A DNA stretch of 9,656 bases from an uncultured Corynebacterium sp. (GCA_946222625.1 CAMILJ010000074.1:1-9656); one strand, 5' to 3'. Shown: positions 1 through 7,646, counted from the first letter of the stretch. Notes: a model not told the origin generated them from the sequence alone. Numbers and translations: made by a program.

Positions 1-1747
1 CAGAATCCGGCTTGTTGACTACGGCGATGTGCATCCACTCATCGGTGGGCACCTCGTGAGACCAGACGGTGGAGCCTTCACCTTCCTTCGGTTCCGCCCA
101 CCAGCGCAGCTCACGCAGGTTGGAGATGCCGAACATGACGGTGGGGTCGGTGTCGTCGGAGCCGTCGACAAGCTCAGCGATGCTGGAGTCGCGGGAAAGC
201 GCACTGCCCCAGCCGTGCTCAGAGCCGTTGAAGTCCTTCGGAATCTTCACGAAGGACTCGAAGGTGTAACCCTCGGAGGTATCGACCTTGTTAATCTCAG
301 CGCCCTCCTTAGAGCGGAACTCCGCCATAGCGGCCTGGCCGGCCGGGTCGGACCAGTAGAGGGAGCCAGAATCAGAAGACAACGGGTGGTGGTCCTTGGT
401 GTAGGTGATGCGCTCACCCGTGTTGGAAGGACCACCCTCGCGAACGAGGTCACCGGCACCATCAGCACCGAAGGCATCCGGAATGACAGCGCCTTCGGTG
501 GCCACGTCGCCGTCGGCAAGCTGCTTGCCGTCCTTGTTCTTGGTCTGGCCCGGACGCCAGTGGAAGACGGTGTTGTCAGACTTTACGAAGTCGTTCGGGC
601 CCTCCGGAAGCTGGTCTTCCGGAATGGTGTACGGGGTGTAGCCTTCCTCAGCGATGTCGCGGGCCTTCTGACCAAGGTCTGGATCGTTTTCATCGCCGAT
701 GGTCCACTCCGGAGCGAAATCGGCAAAGCGCTCCTTGAAGTTGAGCGGCACGTGGTAGCTATCGCCTGTGCCGTCGAGGATGAGCTTGTCGAACTGCGTG
801 AGCTCCTCCGCCGGCTTCTGCGCCACCCACGGGGACAAGGCGGTCATCTCCAGCTCGTTGCCGGAGAGGTCGAACTCGAGCACGCCGAGCAGGCCATTGC
901 CACCCTGGTAAGCCATCTGGTAGTCCTGCAGGATGCCGATGACGTCGTGGCCTGCATCGTTCTTGTCCACGCGGTAGCCCGCGCCGTGGTGGTGGCCGCC
1001 CATGGTCAAGAAAACCTGATCGTTCTTCTTGATGAACTTGTCCCACAGGCCCTGGCCGTAGTCATCGGAGTAGAAGACCTCGCCAGCGCCATCGATGTTG
1101 AGAACCTCGTGGCTGGTGAGGATGACCGGCAGGTCTGGGTGAGCATCGAGAACGCCTTGCGCCCACTCCAGCGCCGCATCATCCGCGCGCCAGCCTAGCG
1201 CCAGAACCAGGTACTTCTGCCCCTCGGCTTCGAAAACATGGTACTCGGAGTCGCTGTTGACCGCGGTGTGGCGCTCCTGGAAGGTTTCCGGGTTAGCAGC
1301 CTCGGCGCGCTCGGCGCTGAAGTAGTCGTTGTACGGATGCGCCGAACCATCCTGAATCATATCGTGGTTGCCCGGCAGGATGGAGTAGTTCAGGTCGGAA
1401 CCGTCGAGGACCTTCATGGCCTCATCGGCGACCTTCCACTCCCCCTCGACATCTGCTTGGTCCACCACGTCACCAAGGTGCGTAGCAAAGTCCATGTTGA
1501 GCGCCTGCTGGTTCTTCACCAGCCACTCAACCTGCGCCTTGAAAGGCTCGCTGCCATAGCGCGCCTGGGCCAAATTACCGGTCTCCGGGGTGGAATAACG
1601 GGAATAGAACTGCGTATCCGGCAGCACGCCGATGCTAAAACGTGACCCCAGGCCTTCTGAAGGTTCGACAGCAGAGGCCGGGACGACGAGGAACGTACCG
1701 GCCACCGAGGCGGTGACCACGGTACCGAGCAGGCGGCGAGAAGTCAT
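1..1747 (-). CDS. Secreted calcineurin-like metallophosphoesterase with LamG-like domain (3' end cut by window edge)
   Basis: The reading frame is open from an ATG at 1747 to the left edge, giving 582 residues without a stop. Residues 1-26 form a signal peptide ending PASA; the N-terminus MTSRRLLG has a twin arginine, so Tat export is possible but Sec is not excluded. Residues about 37-310 carry the metallophosphoesterase metal-site motifs in order: DTQ at 44-46 (Gln in place of the usual His), GDVVDQ at 92-97, GNHD at 126-129, SHE at 212-214 and GGHHHG at 250-255. From about residue 488 the sequence (GYTFESFVKIPKDF, then a run ending DEWMHIAVV) resembles a LamG/concanavalin A-like domain and continues out of the window. 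GGAAG lies 4 bases before the ATG. The family hydrolyses phosphoesters with two metal ions; the substrate cannot be told. It is divergent from the OsmC gene. Confident in the fold, not in the substrate. Confidence 0.9.
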   Translation of the reverse strand, partial: MTSRRLLGTVVTASVAGTFLVVPASAVEPSEGLGSRFSIGVLPDTQFYSRYSTPETGNLAQARYGSEPFKAQVEWLVKNQQALNMDFATHLGDVVDQADVEGEWKVADEAMKVLDGSDLNYSILPGNHDMIQDGSAHPYNDYFSAERAEAANPETFQERHTAVNSDSEYHVFEAEGQKYLVLALGWRADDAALEWAQGVLDAHPDLPVILTSHEVLNIDGAGEVFYSDDYGQGLWDKFIKKNDQVFLTMGGHHHGAGYRVDKNDAGHDVIGILQDYQMAYQGGNGLLGVLEFDLSGNELEMTALSPWVAQKPAEELTQFDKLILDGTGDSYHVPLNFKERFADFAPEWTIGDENDPDLGQKARDIAEEGYTPYTIPEDQLPEGPNDFVKSDNTVFHWRPGQTKNKDGKQLADGDVATEGAVIPDAFGADGAGDLVREGGPSNTGERITYTKDHHPLSSDSGSLYWSDPAGQAAMAEFRSKEGAEINKVDTSEGYTFESFVKIPKDFNGSEHGWGSALSRDSSIAELVDGSDDTDPTVMFGISNLRELRWWAEPKEGEGSTVWSHEVPTDEWMHIAVVNKPDS

Positions 1748-1873
1748 AGATCTTCCAATCACAGTGAATAAAGCCAAAAGAGACATAAGAAATGTATTCT
1801 CCATAGCTTTCTCTCACGTAACGACCGCATGAACGCACGTTTAAATGATTATCCGCCGCTAGGATGAACGCTC

Positions 1874-2302
1874 ATGAGCAATATCACGAAGAAATACAAC
1901 GTCGACGTCACCCGCGTTGATACCGGCCACTACCGCGCCACGAACACTGCGGGCGCGACCCTCGAATTCGGCACGGGCGACGGACTGCTAAGTCCGGTCG
2001 AGCTGTTGCTCGCTGCCGTGGCGGGCTGCTCGGCCGTGGACGTCGACGTGGTCACCTCCCGGCGCACGGAGCCGGAGCTTTTCGACGTCCACGTAGAAGG
2101 CACCCGCGTCAACGAGGACGGCGCCTCAAGGCTTAGCGACGTCAACGTGGAATTCTCCCTCCGCTTCCCCGATACCGATGCCGGCCGTCAGGCCCAGTCC
2201 ATGGTGGAGCGCCTCGTGCGCATCTCCCACGAGAAGGACTGCACCGTCTCCCGCACGGTAGAAAACCCCACCAACGTCACGTTCCGCACGACCCAGCCCT
2301 AA
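1874..2302 (+). CDS. OsmC/Ohr-family protein (probable thiol-dependent peroxidase)
   Basis: The product has 142 residues, the usual length for this family. The two family cysteines are present: C52 in a helix after SPVELLLAAVAGC, and C123 in KDCTVSRTVE. In OsmC and Ohr proteins this pair reduces organic hydroperoxides in the cytoplasm. The overall pattern (beta-rich N-terminus, SPVELLLAAVAGC helix, C-terminal ENPTNVTF) resembles the general OsmC/YhfA branch more than Ohr, and some members of that branch have no proven peroxidase activity. The ATG at 1874 is preceded by AGGA with a 9-base gap. Another ATG at 1864 is in a different frame and was not used. It stands alone, divergent from the phosphoesterase and convergent with the gene ending at 2335. 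I see no clear promoter or OhrR-type operator. Confidence 0.9.
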   Translation: MSNITKKYNVDVTRVDTGHYRATNTAGATLEFGTGDGLLSPVELLLAAVAGCSAVDVDVVTSRRTEPELFDVHVEGTRVNEDGASRLSDVNVEFSLRFPDTDAGRQAQSMVERLVRISHEKDCTVSRTVENPTNVTFRTTQP

Positions 2303-2311
2303 GCCCACTCC

Positions 2312-2340
2312 GCTTTAAGCGCGTGGAGAGCGCTTTAAGC
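2312..2340. terminator. Hairpin between convergent genes, probable bidirectional terminator
   Basis: Two copies of GCTTTAAGC flank a short loop: the arm at 2312-2322 pairs with 2330-2340 (10 of 11 positions, one T-T mismatch) around a 7-base loop. It lies 9 bases after the OsmC stop. Its right arm contains the stop codon (2335-2337) of the opposing gene. There is no long T-run on either side, so termination is inferred from position and stem. Confidence 0.55.
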
Positions 2341-3336
2341 AAAAGGGTTATCTTTGCGCGAAGGGTCCTCCTCCCAGGAGTTTACGAAGGGGTTGCCCAT
2401 CGCTTCGCGCACGTTGTCTAAGCCATCCCCGAATGGGTTGCGCCCGACATCGGAGCGCTGGCGGCGGTAGCGCTCACGATCCGCCTGCGCCATGTAGCCC
2501 AGCTCTTCGCCGTCCACCACGAGCCAGGGAAGCGGGCTGGGATCCACCATGCGGCGCGGACGTCCCTGATGCGGTGAGGACAACATAGTGCGGATATCCG
2601 TTCGAGCCTGGTCTAATTCCCCAAGATCCTTTGGGCTCATTGAGGTTTTTATGGTCTTGCCGCCGCCGGTTCCAACCACCTCAGCCTTGAGCATGCTAAA
2701 AGAAAAGACTCCTGAAGGAATCGAGGGATTGCGCATGTCCACCTTGTCGAAGGCAAGGACGTCGTCATCGTCGAAAACCAGGATGAGCCCTTGCGGGGTG
2801 ATGTACACCCAGGCCTCGTGCTGCATGTCGACGTCTACCCGGTAAAACCCAATGAGCGGCTCGTCCGGCTCCAGCAGCCCATAGGCGTTAAGCTGTATCG
2901 TTCCCACTCCGCCGCATTGCGCAAAGCCGTGGTCCCACAGGTAGTGCATCTGCCCTTGCAGCAACAATTCCCAGAGGCCTCGAATGAAGTCAGACAGGAG
3001 AGCGCCGTATTTATTGGCTAGCGGCTTGTGGATGCGCAGGTAGCCAGAGCGAATCTCAAACACGATCGGGTATGTCAGGGGCAGTGATTCGACGAAGGCC
3101 TCATCGATATGCAGGCGGTCATTATTCGCCTCGATGAATTCTTCCGCGGGGAAAAGATGCTCCACCACCAGAGTGTTTCCTTCTTCACGGGTATCGAGGA
3201 TCCACTGAGAGTTCCGACGGCAGTTCTCGATGTACCCCTGAAGCACCGCTCGCACCTCAGCATCGCTGAACTGCTGGTGGTTCAGCCGGAACACGCTGTC
3301 GCCCTGAATGAAACGCATTCTCAGCTCTTCAGCCAT
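2335..3336 (-). CDS. Protein of unknown function with three NPF motifs at a 15-residue period in its tail
   Basis: I do not recognise this protein. With the ATG at 3336 it has 333 residues, no signal peptide and no clear membrane segment, so it is probably cytoplasmic. This start is chosen because GGAGGG lies 6 bases upstream (3343-3348); an in-frame ATG 24 codons earlier would add a low-complexity, non-conserved-looking leader. Residues about 1-250 look like a folded alpha/beta domain with many aromatic residues and an acidic patch (FDDDDVLAFDKVD). After about residue 265 the chain becomes polar and probably disordered. It carries NPF at 300-302, 315-317 and 330-332, the last followed only by Ala. 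Upstream it is divergent from the DUF1906 gene, with a candidate promoter at 3407-3412. The tail may be a protein-docking segment, but no partner is evident. Confidence 0.85.
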   Translation of the reverse strand: MAEELRMRFIQGDSVFRLNHQQFSDAEVRAVLQGYIENCRRNSQWILDTREEGNTLVVEHLFPAEEFIEANNDRLHIDEAFVESLPLTYPIVFEIRSGYLRIHKPLANKYGALLSDFIRGLWELLLQGQMHYLWDHGFAQCGGVGTIQLNAYGLLEPDEPLIGFYRVDVDMQHEAWVYITPQGLILVFDDDDVLAFDKVDMRNPSIPSGVFSFSMLKAEVVGTGGGKTIKTSMSPKDLGELDQARTDIRTMLSSPHQGRPRRMVDPSPLPWLVVDGEELGYMAQADRERYRRQRSDVGRNPFGDGLDNVREAMGNPFVNSWEEDPSRKDNPFA

Positions 3337-3406
3337 ACTTATCCCTCCGTCTTGTGGGGCTCTGTGCAAGAGTACCGCTCTGCGAGGCGCACCTGTGCAC
3401 CCACCC

Positions 3407-3426
3407 ATACTAATTGTGATGCAATT
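3407..3426 (-). promoter_or_regulatory. Candidate -10 element with overlapping palindrome for the NPF-motif gene
   Basis: Read on the minus strand, TAGTAT (3412-3407) fits a sigma-A -10 hexamer about 70 bases before the ATG at 3336. No good -35 is visible. Adjoining it is the palindrome AATTG-N5-CAATT (3412-3426), which could be a repressor site. The evidence is sequence pattern only. Confidence 0.3.
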
Positions 3427-3514
3427 TTAGACCATCGTGACTAAAGTGACTTCAGATACTTTCTTCGCCCCCATCTTTATCAGCCAGCTTGACCCCTGCT
3501 AGGAGAACTCCACC

Positions 3515-4441
3515 ATGTCTTTGTCCCGCCGCTCCCTCATCAAAGCCGGCGCCCTCGCGCTCACGGCCGGTGCCATCGGCAGCCACGCCCCCGCCGCGCT
3601 CGCCGTAGGCCCAGCTGTGGGCACCATCGTTGATTTCTCCGGCGGCGTCCCTTCCGCCCGCGCCATCAAAGCGGCAGGCCACCTTGGCGCCATCCGCTAT
3701 GTTTCCCAGCGCCGTCCGGGCGCAGAGTGGATGAAGGGCAAGCCCGTCACCCTGGCAGAGACGAAGGCCAACGCCGCAGCGGGCCTAAAGACCGCCTCCA
3801 TCTACCAGTTCGGCCGCGCCGACAACGCCGACTGGCTCAACGGCGCCGCGGGCGCTGCTATCCACGCGCCGCAGGCCATCGCCATCCACAAGGCCGCGGG
3901 CGGGCCGACGGGCCGCCCCATCTACATTGCCATCGATGACAACCCCACCCGCGCCCAGTATGAAAACCAGATCCGCCCCTACCTCAAGGCCTTCTCGACA
4001 GCGCTGAGCGCGGCCGGCTACCAGACCGGCGTATACGGCAATTACAACGTCATCGATTGGTGCGTTGCCGACCGAATCGGCCAGTTCTACTGGATGCACG
4101 ATTGGGGTTCGGGCGGCAAGATCCACCCGCGCACCACCATCCACCAGAAAGCCAAGAACCAGGCCACCATCGACGGCGTGACCTGCGATATCAACACCGT
4201 CTACGCGAATGATTGGGGCCAGTGGACCCCGGGCAACGGCGGGGTTAACCCACCGAAGGCCCAGGACAACCCAGCGGCGCCGAATAACATCCCGCTGCCC
4301 AACATCTCTCTGCCGGATCCCACCGGGCGCGGCTCCAGCATGAACGGTGATGGCATCACCATCGCCGGTTCCTCCATCAGCACTGACCAGATGCGTGGTG
4401 CGGTGGATATCCTCAACACCGTGCGCAAGTCCATGGGCTAA
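3515..4441 (+). CDS. Tat-exported DUF1906 (Rv2525c-like, glycoside hydrolase-like) protein
   Basis: The product has 308 residues. It starts with a twin-arginine signal peptide: SRRSLIK at residues 4-10, a hydrophobic stretch, and a likely cleavage after ALA at 28-30. Residues about 35-235 match the DUF1906 / Rv2525c-like glycoside hydrolase-like domain: GTIVDFSGG with D40 near the first strand, RPIYIAIDDNP with D141-D142, GVYGNY at 172-177 and DGVTCDIN with D220 and D225. Two cysteines (C183, C224) could form a disulphide after export. The domain resembles GH25-type barrels, and the Mycobacterium tuberculosis homologue Rv2525c is a Tat substrate linked to the cell envelope; enzyme activity is not established. 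A Pro/Asn-rich linker (about 240-272) leads to a short C-terminal helix (289-308). AGGAG lies 9 bases before the ATG. It is convergent with the lipoprotein gene. Confidence 0.9.
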   Translation: MSLSRRSLIKAGALALTAGAIGSHAPAALAVGPAVGTIVDFSGGVPSARAIKAAGHLGAIRYVSQRRPGAEWMKGKPVTLAETKANAAAGLKTASIYQFGRADNADWLNGAAGAAIHAPQAIAIHKAAGGPTGRPIYIAIDDNPTRAQYENQIRPYLKAFSTALSAAGYQTGVYGNYNVIDWCVADRIGQFYWMHDWGSGGKIHPRTTIHQKAKNQATIDGVTCDINTVYANDWGQWTPGNGGVNPPKAQDNPAAPNNIPLPNISLPDPTGRGSSMNGDGITIAGSSISTDQMRGAVDILNTVRKSMG

Positions 4442-4449
4442 ACGCCTTT

Positions 4450-4478
4450 CTGCAGCGCGGTCCCCTACCTCGCCGCAG
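4450..4478. terminator. Imperfect hairpin between convergent genes
   Basis: Arms 4450-4460 and 4468-4478 pair at 9 of 11 positions around a 7-base loop. The hairpin spans the 23-base gap after the DUF1906 stop and runs into the last codons of the opposing lipoprotein gene. There is no T-run on either strand, so the terminator role is inferred from position. Confidence 0.35.
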
Positions 4479-5499
4479 TCGTCTTCGAAGCCGAAGCCTT
4501 AGAACGCGAAGCCGGCGAGGACGCAGTGGAGGACGGCTCCGCAGATGAGGACGCTGCTGCTGGCGACGCCGCCGTGGACGTTGTGGAGGTCGCACTGGTG
4601 GTAGCGGTGGACGTCGCCAAGCGCGTGGCAACAGCACTGGGGTTGGCCAGCGCCTCCTTGTTCAGGTTGTTGCCCTTCACCAGGTTCTTTCCGGTAATCT
4701 CCTTGCGCACGTAGGACGTGAGCTCCTCGGCGGAGCCTTCGATGGACGCAGCCACAACGAAGTCCTCCCCGAAAGACACCGAGGAGTGCCGGTCCTTGCT
4801 GTCCGACCATCCCCATTTGGAGCCCACGACGTCGCTCAATTTCGCGGTTCCATAGTCTTGCTGGTACCCGTCGGCCGAGACGGCATCGGCATGGGACATC
4901 GCCACCAGCACCGGATGGGTCGGATCATCTTCCATGAGCTGGACAATGAACCGCACCACGTCATAGGTAGAAGTCATGGAATGGCCCCAGTCCTCCCCCG
5001 CGGACGTAGACTTCAGCCCGTATTCCTTGGCTATTGAATCGATGGACCGCGGGTATTTCTCAAAGAGCTTCCCGGCGCTCTCATCGGAGGAATCAGAAAT
5101 CATATCCAGCGCTACGTATTTATCCTCAAAGGACCCGCGTTCCAGTACGTAGGTTGCGATGTAGAGCTTGATCAGGCTCAGCGCATAGCGCGGCTGGTGT
5201 TCGGTGGCCGAGCCCATGTGCATGCCCGTCTCAATGCGGTAATACGTGATGGCCTTGGACTCATCGCCCTTGAGGAACTGACCTACCGAGTCCGGGACAG
5301 CTGCCAGCTGCAGCTGCCCTTTCCTATGCGTGATGGGACCAGGCTTGCTTGCGCTGGTCTGCGCTGAACCGCCCGCCGTGAAGTCTTCTTCATGCGCTGG
5401 CGAGCATGCAGTGAGACTCGCTGCTCCGAGCACGCACGCCAGAAGGGCGGCACCAGCTCGCGCTGACACCGCCCTGTGAGAAGGCTGAGAGTAAAACAC
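4465..5499 (-). CDS. Lipoprotein with serine beta-lactamase/PBP-like domain and Ser/Thr/Ala-rich tail
   Basis: The 344-residue product begins with a lipoprotein signal peptide: Arg9 and Arg14, a hydrophobic stretch and the lipobox LTAC with the lipidated Cys at 32. Residues about 65-275 resemble the class A beta-lactamase fold: SLIK at 108-111 is the SxxK nucleophile motif, MISDSSDESAGKLF at 133-146 takes the place of the SDN loop, and KWG at 228-230 takes the place of KTG. No convincing omega-loop Glu is visible, so a peptidoglycan-related or non-catalytic role is more likely than antibiotic hydrolysis. From about residue 285 to the end the chain is almost only Ser, Thr, Ala and Pro. The start is a GTG with AGG 4 bases upstream; a second GTG (codon 11) also keeps the lipobox, so the start is uncertain. 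It lies 49 bases after mctC on the same strand, so read-through is possible. Confidence 0.85.
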   Translation of the reverse strand: MFYSQPSHRAVSARAGAALLACVLGAASLTACSPAHEEDFTAGGSAQTSASKPGPITHRKGQLQLAAVPDSVGQFLKGDESKAITYYRIETGMHMGSATEHQPRYALSLIKLYIATYVLERGSFEDKYVALDMISDSSDESAGKLFEKYPRSIDSIAKEYGLKSTSAGEDWGHSMTSTYDVVRFIVQLMEDDPTHPVLVAMSHADAVSADGYQQDYGTAKLSDVVGSKWGWSDSKDRHSSVSFGEDFVVAASIEGSAEELTSYVRKEITGKNLVKGNNLNKEALANPSAVATRLATSTATTSATSTTSTAASPAAASSSAEPSSTASSPASRSKASASKTTAAR

Positions 5500-5548
5500 A
5501 GAACCTGAGTCTACTCTCTACCGTCCGAAACGTAGCGTTTTAGGTGTT

Positions 5549-7195
5549 TTAGTGGTCCACCGGAGCCTCAACACCCACACCAGTCAGGGAACGAACCTCC
5601 ATCTCTGCGGACAGCTCTTCCAGGTTGTCCGGCGGGGTCATGATGGAGACGATCCAGCCCGCGAAGAATGCCAGCGGGATAGTGACCAGGCCCGGGGAGG
5701 ACAGCGGGAAGATGGACCAGTCGGCATTCGGGAACATCGAGGTCGGGGAACCGGATACCGCCGGGGACAGGAAGATGAGTACCAAGCAGGAAATAACACC
5801 GGTGTACATCGATGCCACAGCGCCCGCGGTGTTGAATCGACGCCAGTACAGGGAGTACAGGATGGTCGGCAGGTTAGCGGATGCCGCAACCGCGAAGGCC
5901 AAGGACACCAGGAAGGCAACGTTTTGGGTCATGGCCAGAATGCCCAGGATGATGGAGACGATGCCCAGGACGACCACGGTGATCTGGGAGACGCGAACCT
6001 GCTCAGCCTCAGTGGACTCACCGTTGCGGATAACCGAATGGTAGATGTCGTGCGCAATGGAGGCCGATGCAGTAATGGCGAGGCCGGCGACAACAGCCAG
6101 GACGGTTGCGAAGGCCACCGCCGAAATGACCGCCATGAAGATGGAGCCACCGATTTCCAGAGCCAGCAGCGGTGCTGCGGAGTTTGCGCCACCTGGTGCG
6201 GCGAGGATGCGGTCCGGGCCAACCAGGGCGGCAGCACCATAGCCCAGCACCAGGGTCATGAGGTAGAAGGCGCCGATGATGACGATGGCCCAGGTAACAG
6301 AGCGGCGAGCCTCGGTCGCGGTCGGCACCGTGTAGAAGCGCATGAGAACGTGCGGCAGGCCGCCAACACCGAGCACGAGGGCGATACCCAGGGAGATGAA
6401 GTCGAGTTTGGTGGTGAGGTTCTTGCCGTACTTCAGACCCGGCTCCATGATCTGGGAGGCCTCGTAGCCGCCTTCCTTGATGGCAGCGGAGCTAGCGTGC
6501 ATATCAATCGCCTGGGTGAAGAGCGCGCTAAAGCCGCCCTTGAGCATGACGAAGGTGAGGATGCACATGATGACCACGCCGGTCACCAGGAGCACAGCCT
6601 TGATCATCTGCACGTAGGTCGTGCCCTTCATGCCACCGACAAGGACGTAGACAATCATGAGGATGCCCACGATGCCGACGACGACGGCCTGCCACTTGAA
6701 CTCGTGAATATTCAGGAGCACGGCAACGAGGGAGCCCGCGCCGGCCATCTGCGCGATGAGGTAGAACAGCGATACGAACAAGGTCGAGATCGCCGCCGCA
6801 ACGCGCACCGGGCGCTGCTTAAGGCGGAAGGACAGCACGTCCGCCATGGTGAAGCGGCCAACGTTGCGCATCGGCTCCGCGACGAGCATCAGTGCGACAA
6901 GCCAAGCGACGAAGAAGCCGACCGAGTAAAGGAAGCCATCGTAGCCGTTGAGCGCGACGGCGCCGACGATGCCCAAGAAGGACGCGGCGGAGAGGTAGTC
7001 ACCGGAGATAGCAAGGCCGTTCTGACGGCCGGAGAAACTACCGCCGCCGGTGTAAAAGTCGGAGGCTTCCTTCGTGGACTTGCCGGCACGAAGCACCACG
7101 TACATGGTGACAACAAGGAAGGCGACGAAGACTGAGATATTCAGAATCGGGTTGCCGGCGGAGGATTCCGCTGCGGCCAAGGATATGGTCTGCAT
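5549..7195 (-). CDS. mctC: MctC-type monocarboxylate/cation symporter (SSS family)
   Basis: The 548-residue protein is a sodium:solute symporter family member with about 13 hydrophobic membrane segments, close in length to ActP and C. glutamicum MctC. Family signatures are ISGDYLSAASFLG (residues 63-75), AEPMRNVGRFTMADVLSFR (106-124) and GLPHVLMRFYTV (279-290). MctC of C. glutamicum imports pyruvate, acetate and propionate with a cation; the same substrates are inferred here from family and from the mctB neighbour, not shown by the sequence. The ATG at 7195 lies 3 bases after the mctB stop, and its GGAGG ribosome site is inside the last mctB codons, so the two genes are co-transcribed and probably translationally coupled. 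No strong terminator follows; only a 5-bp stem lies in the 49 bases before the lipoprotein gene. Confidence 0.93.
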   Translation of the reverse strand: MQTISLAAAESSAGNPILNISVFVAFLVVTMYVVLRAGKSTKEASDFYTGGGSFSGRQNGLAISGDYLSAASFLGIVGAVALNGYDGFLYSVGFFVAWLVALMLVAEPMRNVGRFTMADVLSFRLKQRPVRVAAAISTLFVSLFYLIAQMAGAGSLVAVLLNIHEFKWQAVVVGIVGILMIVYVLVGGMKGTTYVQMIKAVLLVTGVVIMCILTFVMLKGGFSALFTQAIDMHASSAAIKEGGYEASQIMEPGLKYGKNLTTKLDFISLGIALVLGVGGLPHVLMRFYTVPTATEARRSVTWAIVIIGAFYLMTLVLGYGAAALVGPDRILAAPGGANSAAPLLALEIGGSIFMAVISAVAFATVLAVVAGLAITASASIAHDIYHSVIRNGESTEAEQVRVSQITVVVLGIVSIILGILAMTQNVAFLVSLAFAVAASANLPTILYSLYWRRFNTAGAVASMYTGVISCLVLIFLSPAVSGSPTSMFPNADWSIFPLSSPGLVTIPLAFFAGWIVSIMTPPDNLEELSAEMEVRSLTGVGVEAPVDH

Positions 7196-7198
7196 TGT

Positions 7199-7543
7199 TT
7201 AGCCCTCCAGTTCCTGGCGAATGGCCGCTGCCTGCGGCTCGATGTTTTTATTGGCGTAGTTGACGTAGATATACGTAATGATGAAGGTGGTCAGGAACTG
7301 GGCTAGGCCGAAGACAAGGCCAATGTTCCAACCGCCACCAAGTTCTATGGCCATGAAGCTGGGCGCGAAGACCGCGGCCAGCACATAGAGGACGTACCAC
7401 ACAAAGAACGCCACAGTCATGGGGAAGGTGAATTTGCGGTACGCGCTGCGCAGCTTGGCAAACTGCGGGCTGTCACGCATTTCGATGAACTCTTGCGGCG
7501 TAGGTTCGCGGCGCGAGTTAATCGAAGCAGGTGCGTCAGTCAT
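7199..7543 (-). CDS. mctB: DUF485 small membrane protein, partner of MctC
   Basis: The product has 114 residues with a soluble N-terminus and two membrane helices (about residues 40-60 and 72-94), separated by a short Gly-rich turn, which is the DUF485 layout. Genes of this family sit directly before acetate/monocarboxylate symporter genes (yjcH-actP in Escherichia coli, mctB-mctC in C. glutamicum), as here. The precise role of the protein is unclear; it may help assembly or stability of the transporter. The ATG at 7543 is chosen because AAGGAG lies 6 bases upstream (7550-7555); the frame stays open 17 codons further up, but that extension lacks a ribosome site and would not fit family length. 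It is the first gene of the mctBC operon. Confidence 0.9.
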   Translation of the reverse strand: MTDAPASINSRREPTPQEFIEMRDSPQFAKLRSAYRKFTFPMTVAFFVWYVLYVLAAVFAPSFMAIELGGGWNIGLVFGLAQFLTTFIITYIYVNYANKNIEPQAAAIRQELEG

Positions 7544-7646
7544 GTCGCTCTCCTTACAAGGGGTCTTTTCTCCACAAACCGCGGTGAGAGACAAGAGGTA
7601 GTGTCTTCAATCACGTTTTGCCTTGCCCAGTAAGTTACCTAACCAC

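Noticed and set aside
29..1198. Long plus-strand open frame of 389 codons at the left edge
   Set aside because: It lies antisense to the phosphoesterase, whose frame carries all family motifs. Its product has no recognisable domain and reads as the complement of GC-rich codons.
3337..3408. Extended N-terminus of the NPF-motif protein (24 extra codons)
   Set aside because: The ATG at 3336 has GGAGGG at an ideal distance; the extension contains that ribosome site and looks non-coding.
3412..3426. GlxR (CRP-like) site in the AATTGTGATGCAATT palindrome
   Set aside because: Only one TGTGA half is present and the matching TCACA half is missing at the required distance.
4465..5499. Antibiotic-resistance beta-lactamase
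   Set aside because: The SxxK motif is present, but the SDN, KTG and omega-loop Glu motifs are altered or absent, so resistance is not supported.
5523..5540. Terminator between mctC and the lipoprotein gene
   Set aside because: Only a 5-bp AAACG/CGTTT stem with a 3-base loop is present and it has no T-tail on the minus strand; too weak to call.
5552..7135. Plus-strand open frame of 527 codons opposite mctC
   Set aside because: The product is a highly charged, His/Asp/Gly-rich sequence typical of a frame antisense to a membrane protein gene. mctC on the other strand is certain.
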